A stretch of 64,000 bases of DNA from Zavarzinia compransoris. Lineage in GTDB: Bacteria; Pseudomonadota; Alphaproteobacteria; Zavarziniales; Zavarziniaceae. The stretch spans positions 503,085 to 567,084 of the forward strand of contig NZ_QGLF01000001.1 of assembly GCF_003173055.1 (NCBI RefSeq), in the 5' to 3' direction. The notes below the pieces were generated by a model. The model did not search any database. It saw only the letters and a list, made by a program, of their open reading frames with translations, and was not told where the DNA came from. Position 1 is the stretch's first letter, and each line of letters opens with the position of its first letter. A program made the translations under genes and the position numbers. Positions 62,033 to 64,000 of the stretch are shown one piece after another.

Positions 62033-64000
62033 TCAGAGGCCGAACAGGCCCGCCAGCAGGCCGGTGGTCGGGGCGCCGGCGGTCTGGCTGGCGATCGTGC
62101 CGGTGTCGAGCCCGGCGGTCAGACCCCCGAGCAGGGTGTTCAGCGTCTCGACCAGCGGGGCCAGGGCGCCGTTGTCCGCCCCGACGAGGCCGTCGACCAG
62201 CTGGGTGACCGGGGCAAGCGCGCCGCCGTCGATCGCGGTCAACTGGTTGAGCGGCGTGAGCAGGCCGGCCAGCACGCCGTCCGGCGCGGTCGAGGTCAAG
62301 GTGGTGAGCAGGTCGGTCAGCGGCTCGATCGCGGCATTGTCGCCAAGGTTGGTGAGAACCCCGTTCACCGTGTCGATCAGGCCCGCCGTCGAACTCCCGC
62401 CCGAGAGGGCGCCGCCCAGCAGGCCGGTCAGCGAATCGGCCCCCGGCAGGCTGGACAGGCCGGCGGTGATCGCCGAGGGGCTGGCCCCGGCGGCAAGGCC
62501 GCCCAGGATGCCGTTCAGCGTATCGACCAGGGGATTGAGGGCGGCATTATTCGTGCCCGCCAGGCTGCCCACGAGTTCGGTCAGGGGCGCCAGGGCCCCG
62601 CCCTGCAGCGCCGTCAGGTCGTTGAGGGCGCTGGTCACCGGGCTCAACGCCCCGTCGGTCGGATTGGTCAGCGCATTCAGCAGGTCGGTCAAGGGCTGGA
62701 CCGCCGAGTTGTCGCCCAATTGGCCAAGTGTGTTGTTGACGAGGTTGATCAGGCCGGTGCCGCTGCCGCCCGAGCCGCCGGGCAGGGTCAGGCCGCCGAA
62801 CAGGCTGGTCAGGCCGCCGACACCCGGCAGGTTGGACAGGCCGGAGGCGACGGCCGAGGGATCGGCGCCCGAGGCGAGGCCGCCCAGGATGCCGTTCAGC
62901 GTATCGACCAGGGGATTGAGCGCGGCATTATTCGTGCCCGCCAGGCTGCCCACGAGTTCGGTCAGGGGGGCCAGGGGGCCGCCTTGCAGCGCCGTCAGGT
63001 CGTTGAGGGCGCCGGTCAGGGGGGCAAGGCCGCCGTTGACCGGATCGGTGAGGGCGTTCAGCAGGTCGGTCAAGGGCTGGACCGCCGAATTGTCGCCCAA
63101 TTGGCCGAGCGTGTTGTTCACGAGGTTGATCAGGCCGGTGCCGCTGCCACCCGAGCCGCCGGGCAGGGTCAGGCCGCCGAAGAGGCTGGTCAGGCCGCCG
63201 ACACCCGGCAGGTTGGACAGGCCGGAGGCGACGGCCGAGGGATCGGCGCCCGAGGCGAGGCCGCCCAGGATGCCGTTCAGCGTGTCGACCAGGGGATTGA
63301 GCGCGGCATTATTGGTGCCGGCCAGGGCGCCGACCAGTTCGGTCAGGGGGGCCAGGGGGCCGCCTTGCAGCGCCGTCAGGTCGTTGAGGGCGCCGGTCAG
63401 GGGGGCAAGGCCGCCGTTGACCGGATCGGTGAGGGCGTTCAGGAGGTCGGTCAAGGGCTGGACCGCCGAATTGTCGCCCAATTGGCCGAGCGTGTTGTTC
63501 ACGAGGTTGATCAGGCCGGTGCCGCTGCCACCCGAGCCGCCGGGCAGGGTCAGGCCGCCGAAGAGGCTGGTCAGGCCGCCGACACCCGGCAGGTTGGACA
63601 GGCCGGAGGCGACGGCCGAGGGATCGGCGCCCGAGGCGAGGCCGCCCAGGATGCCGTTCAGCGTGTCGACCAGGGGATTGAGCGCGGCATTATTGGTGCC
63701 GGCCAGGGCGCCGACCAGTTCGGTCAGGGGGGCGAGGGGGCCGCCCTGAAGCGCGGTCAGGTCGTTGAGGGCGCCGGTAACGGGGGCGAGACCGCCGTTG
63801 ACCGGATCGGTCAGGGCGTTCAGCAGGTCGGTCAAGGGCTGGACCGCCGAATTGTCGCCCAATTGGCCGAGCGTATTGTTCACGAGGTTGATCAGGCCGT
63901 AGTCGGTCCCGCCCGGCAGGGCGCCGCCGCCGAAGAGGCCGGTGAGGCCGCCCACCCCGGGGATATTAGCCAGGCCGCCGGCGATCGCGTCCGGGTTGGC
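62033..64000 (-). CDS. Second repeat protein, C-terminal part (5' end outside the window)
   Basis: The frame is open from 64000 to the stop at 62033 (at least 655 residues), so the start lies to the right of the window. It consists of about five 127-residue repeats, with repeat starts (GLINLVNN) at DNA positions 63898, 63517, 63136 and 62755, exactly 381 bp apart, and a diverged last unit from about 62377. Each unit holds GLINLVNNTLG, AVQPLTDLLNALTDPVNGGLAPLTGALNDL, PLAPLTELVGALAG and NNAALNPLVDTLNGILGG. These parallel the units of the 32966 protein (GLIxxVQ, LVDPxTGALAPLTGAL, LVDALAG, NGALDPVLDAVNDLL), so both proteins share ancestry. Function unknown; a surface protein is likely. Confidence 0.88.
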   Translation of the reverse strand, partial: ANPDAIAGGLANIPGVGGLTGLFGGGALPGGTDYGLINLVNNTLGQLGDNSAVQPLTDLLNALTDPVNGGLAPVTGALNDLTALQGGPLAPLTELVGALAGTNNAALNPLVDTLNGILGGLASGADPSAVASGLSNLPGVGGLTSLFGGLTLPGGSGGSGTGLINLVNNTLGQLGDNSAVQPLTDLLNALTDPVNGGLAPLTGALNDLTALQGGPLAPLTELVGALAGTNNAALNPLVDTLNGILGGLASGADPSAVASGLSNLPGVGGLTSLFGGLTLPGGSGGSGTGLINLVNNTLGQLGDNSAVQPLTDLLNALTDPVNGGLAPLTGALNDLTALQGGPLAPLTELVGSLAGTNNAALNPLVDTLNGILGGLASGADPSAVASGLSNLPGVGGLTSLFGGLTLPGGSGGSGTGLINLVNNTLGQLGDNSAVQPLTDLLNALTNPTDGALSPVTSALNDLTALQGGALAPLTELVGSLAGTNNAALNPLVDTLNGILGGLAAGASPSAITAGLSSLPGADSLTGLLGGALSGGSSTAGLIDTVNGVLTNLGDNAAIEPLTDLLTTLTSTAPDGVLAGLLTPLNQLTAIDGGALAPVTQLVDGLVGADNGALAPLVETLNTLLGGLTAGLDTGTIASQTAGAPTTGLLAGLFGL
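62756..63898 (-). repeat. Three near-identical 381-bp tandem repeats
   Basis: Units 63898-63518, 63517-63137 and 63136-62756 differ at few positions; a fourth, clearly diverged copy follows. Such identity points to recent duplication or gene conversion and allows length change by recombination. Similar tandem repeats occur in the paralogous gene at 35018-36433. Confidence 0.93.

Noticed and set aside
62033-63749. Long plus-strand open frame opposite the second repeat gene
   Set aside because: Its sequence (RPPRMPFSVSTRGLSAALF) is the reverse frame of the 381-bp units, without start signal or homology; the minus-strand frame matches the paralog.

Overview
The window is about 68% GC and almost entirely coding, with short intergenic gaps, ATGA and TGATG start/stop overlaps and Shine-Dalgarno-led starts. 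No tRNA, rRNA, insertion sequence, prophage or CRISPR array was found. The gene set fits a free-living, metabolically versatile alphaproteobacterium, probably Rhodospirillales-like: a sulfite reductase next to DUF934 and DUF2849 genes, an hmuSTUV heme locus, an FnrN-type FNR, a CrbS/CrbR-acs acetate locus and TTAACCAT (CtrA-type) half-sites. The exact order is an inference from gene content and style; no marker gene settles it.

Layout. 2-4454 (+): an acyl-CoA degradation operon (CoA ligase cut by the left edge, HSD10-type dehydrogenase, thiolase, acyl-CoA dehydrogenase). 4526-5181 (+): arsC and a cupin gene. 5184-7987 (-): the flotillin pair yqiJ/yqiK and a small hypothetical gene. 8069-14851 (-): a polyamine-type ABC importer followed by an aminotransferase and a PuuA-like glutamine synthetase. 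15073-17579: a zinc alcohol dehydrogenase and a converging kinase/P-loop fusion. 17655-19906 (+): an FNR-type oxygen sensor, a small hypothetical gene and a double-domain universal stress protein, with two FNR-type boxes. 19913-23775 (-): HAD hydrolase, sufS, sufU, a PqqD-like gene and an MgtC/DUF4010 membrane protein in a tightly overlapping operon. 23803-26346 (-): assimilatory sulfite reductase operon ending in a 32-residue membrane protein. 26498-27898 (-): an exported protein and a methyltransferase. 27933-31729 (-): hmuS-T-U-V heme uptake and use.

31736-37751 holds the first of two unusual loci: a small zinc-ribbon protein gene diverges from a 1406-residue exported repeat protein (barrel-like N-terminus, 21 Thr-Pro dipeptides, seven large repeats). 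37888-39918: polyphosphate:AMP phosphotransferase and an exported hypothetical protein. 40088-48194: acs, an MHS-family transporter, and the sensor kinase/response regulator pair CrbS/CrbR, known elsewhere to control acs. 48391-53131 (+): a complete Liv-type branched-chain amino acid importer. 53251-57958: an HD hydrolase, a Crp-family regulator overlapping a nucleotide-cyclase gene, a TPR-like protein and a GFA-family protein.

58010-61586 (-) is a three-gene operon: GAF protein, a subtilisin-like protease without a signal peptide, and an ABC transporter with a Pro/Gly-rich N-terminal extension. Beside it, 61736-64000 repeats the first unusual locus: a paralogous zinc-ribbon gene converging on a second repeat protein, cut by the right edge. 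These duplicated zinc-ribbon/repeat-protein loci, together with the protease-ABC operon, are the best candidates for an undescribed system.
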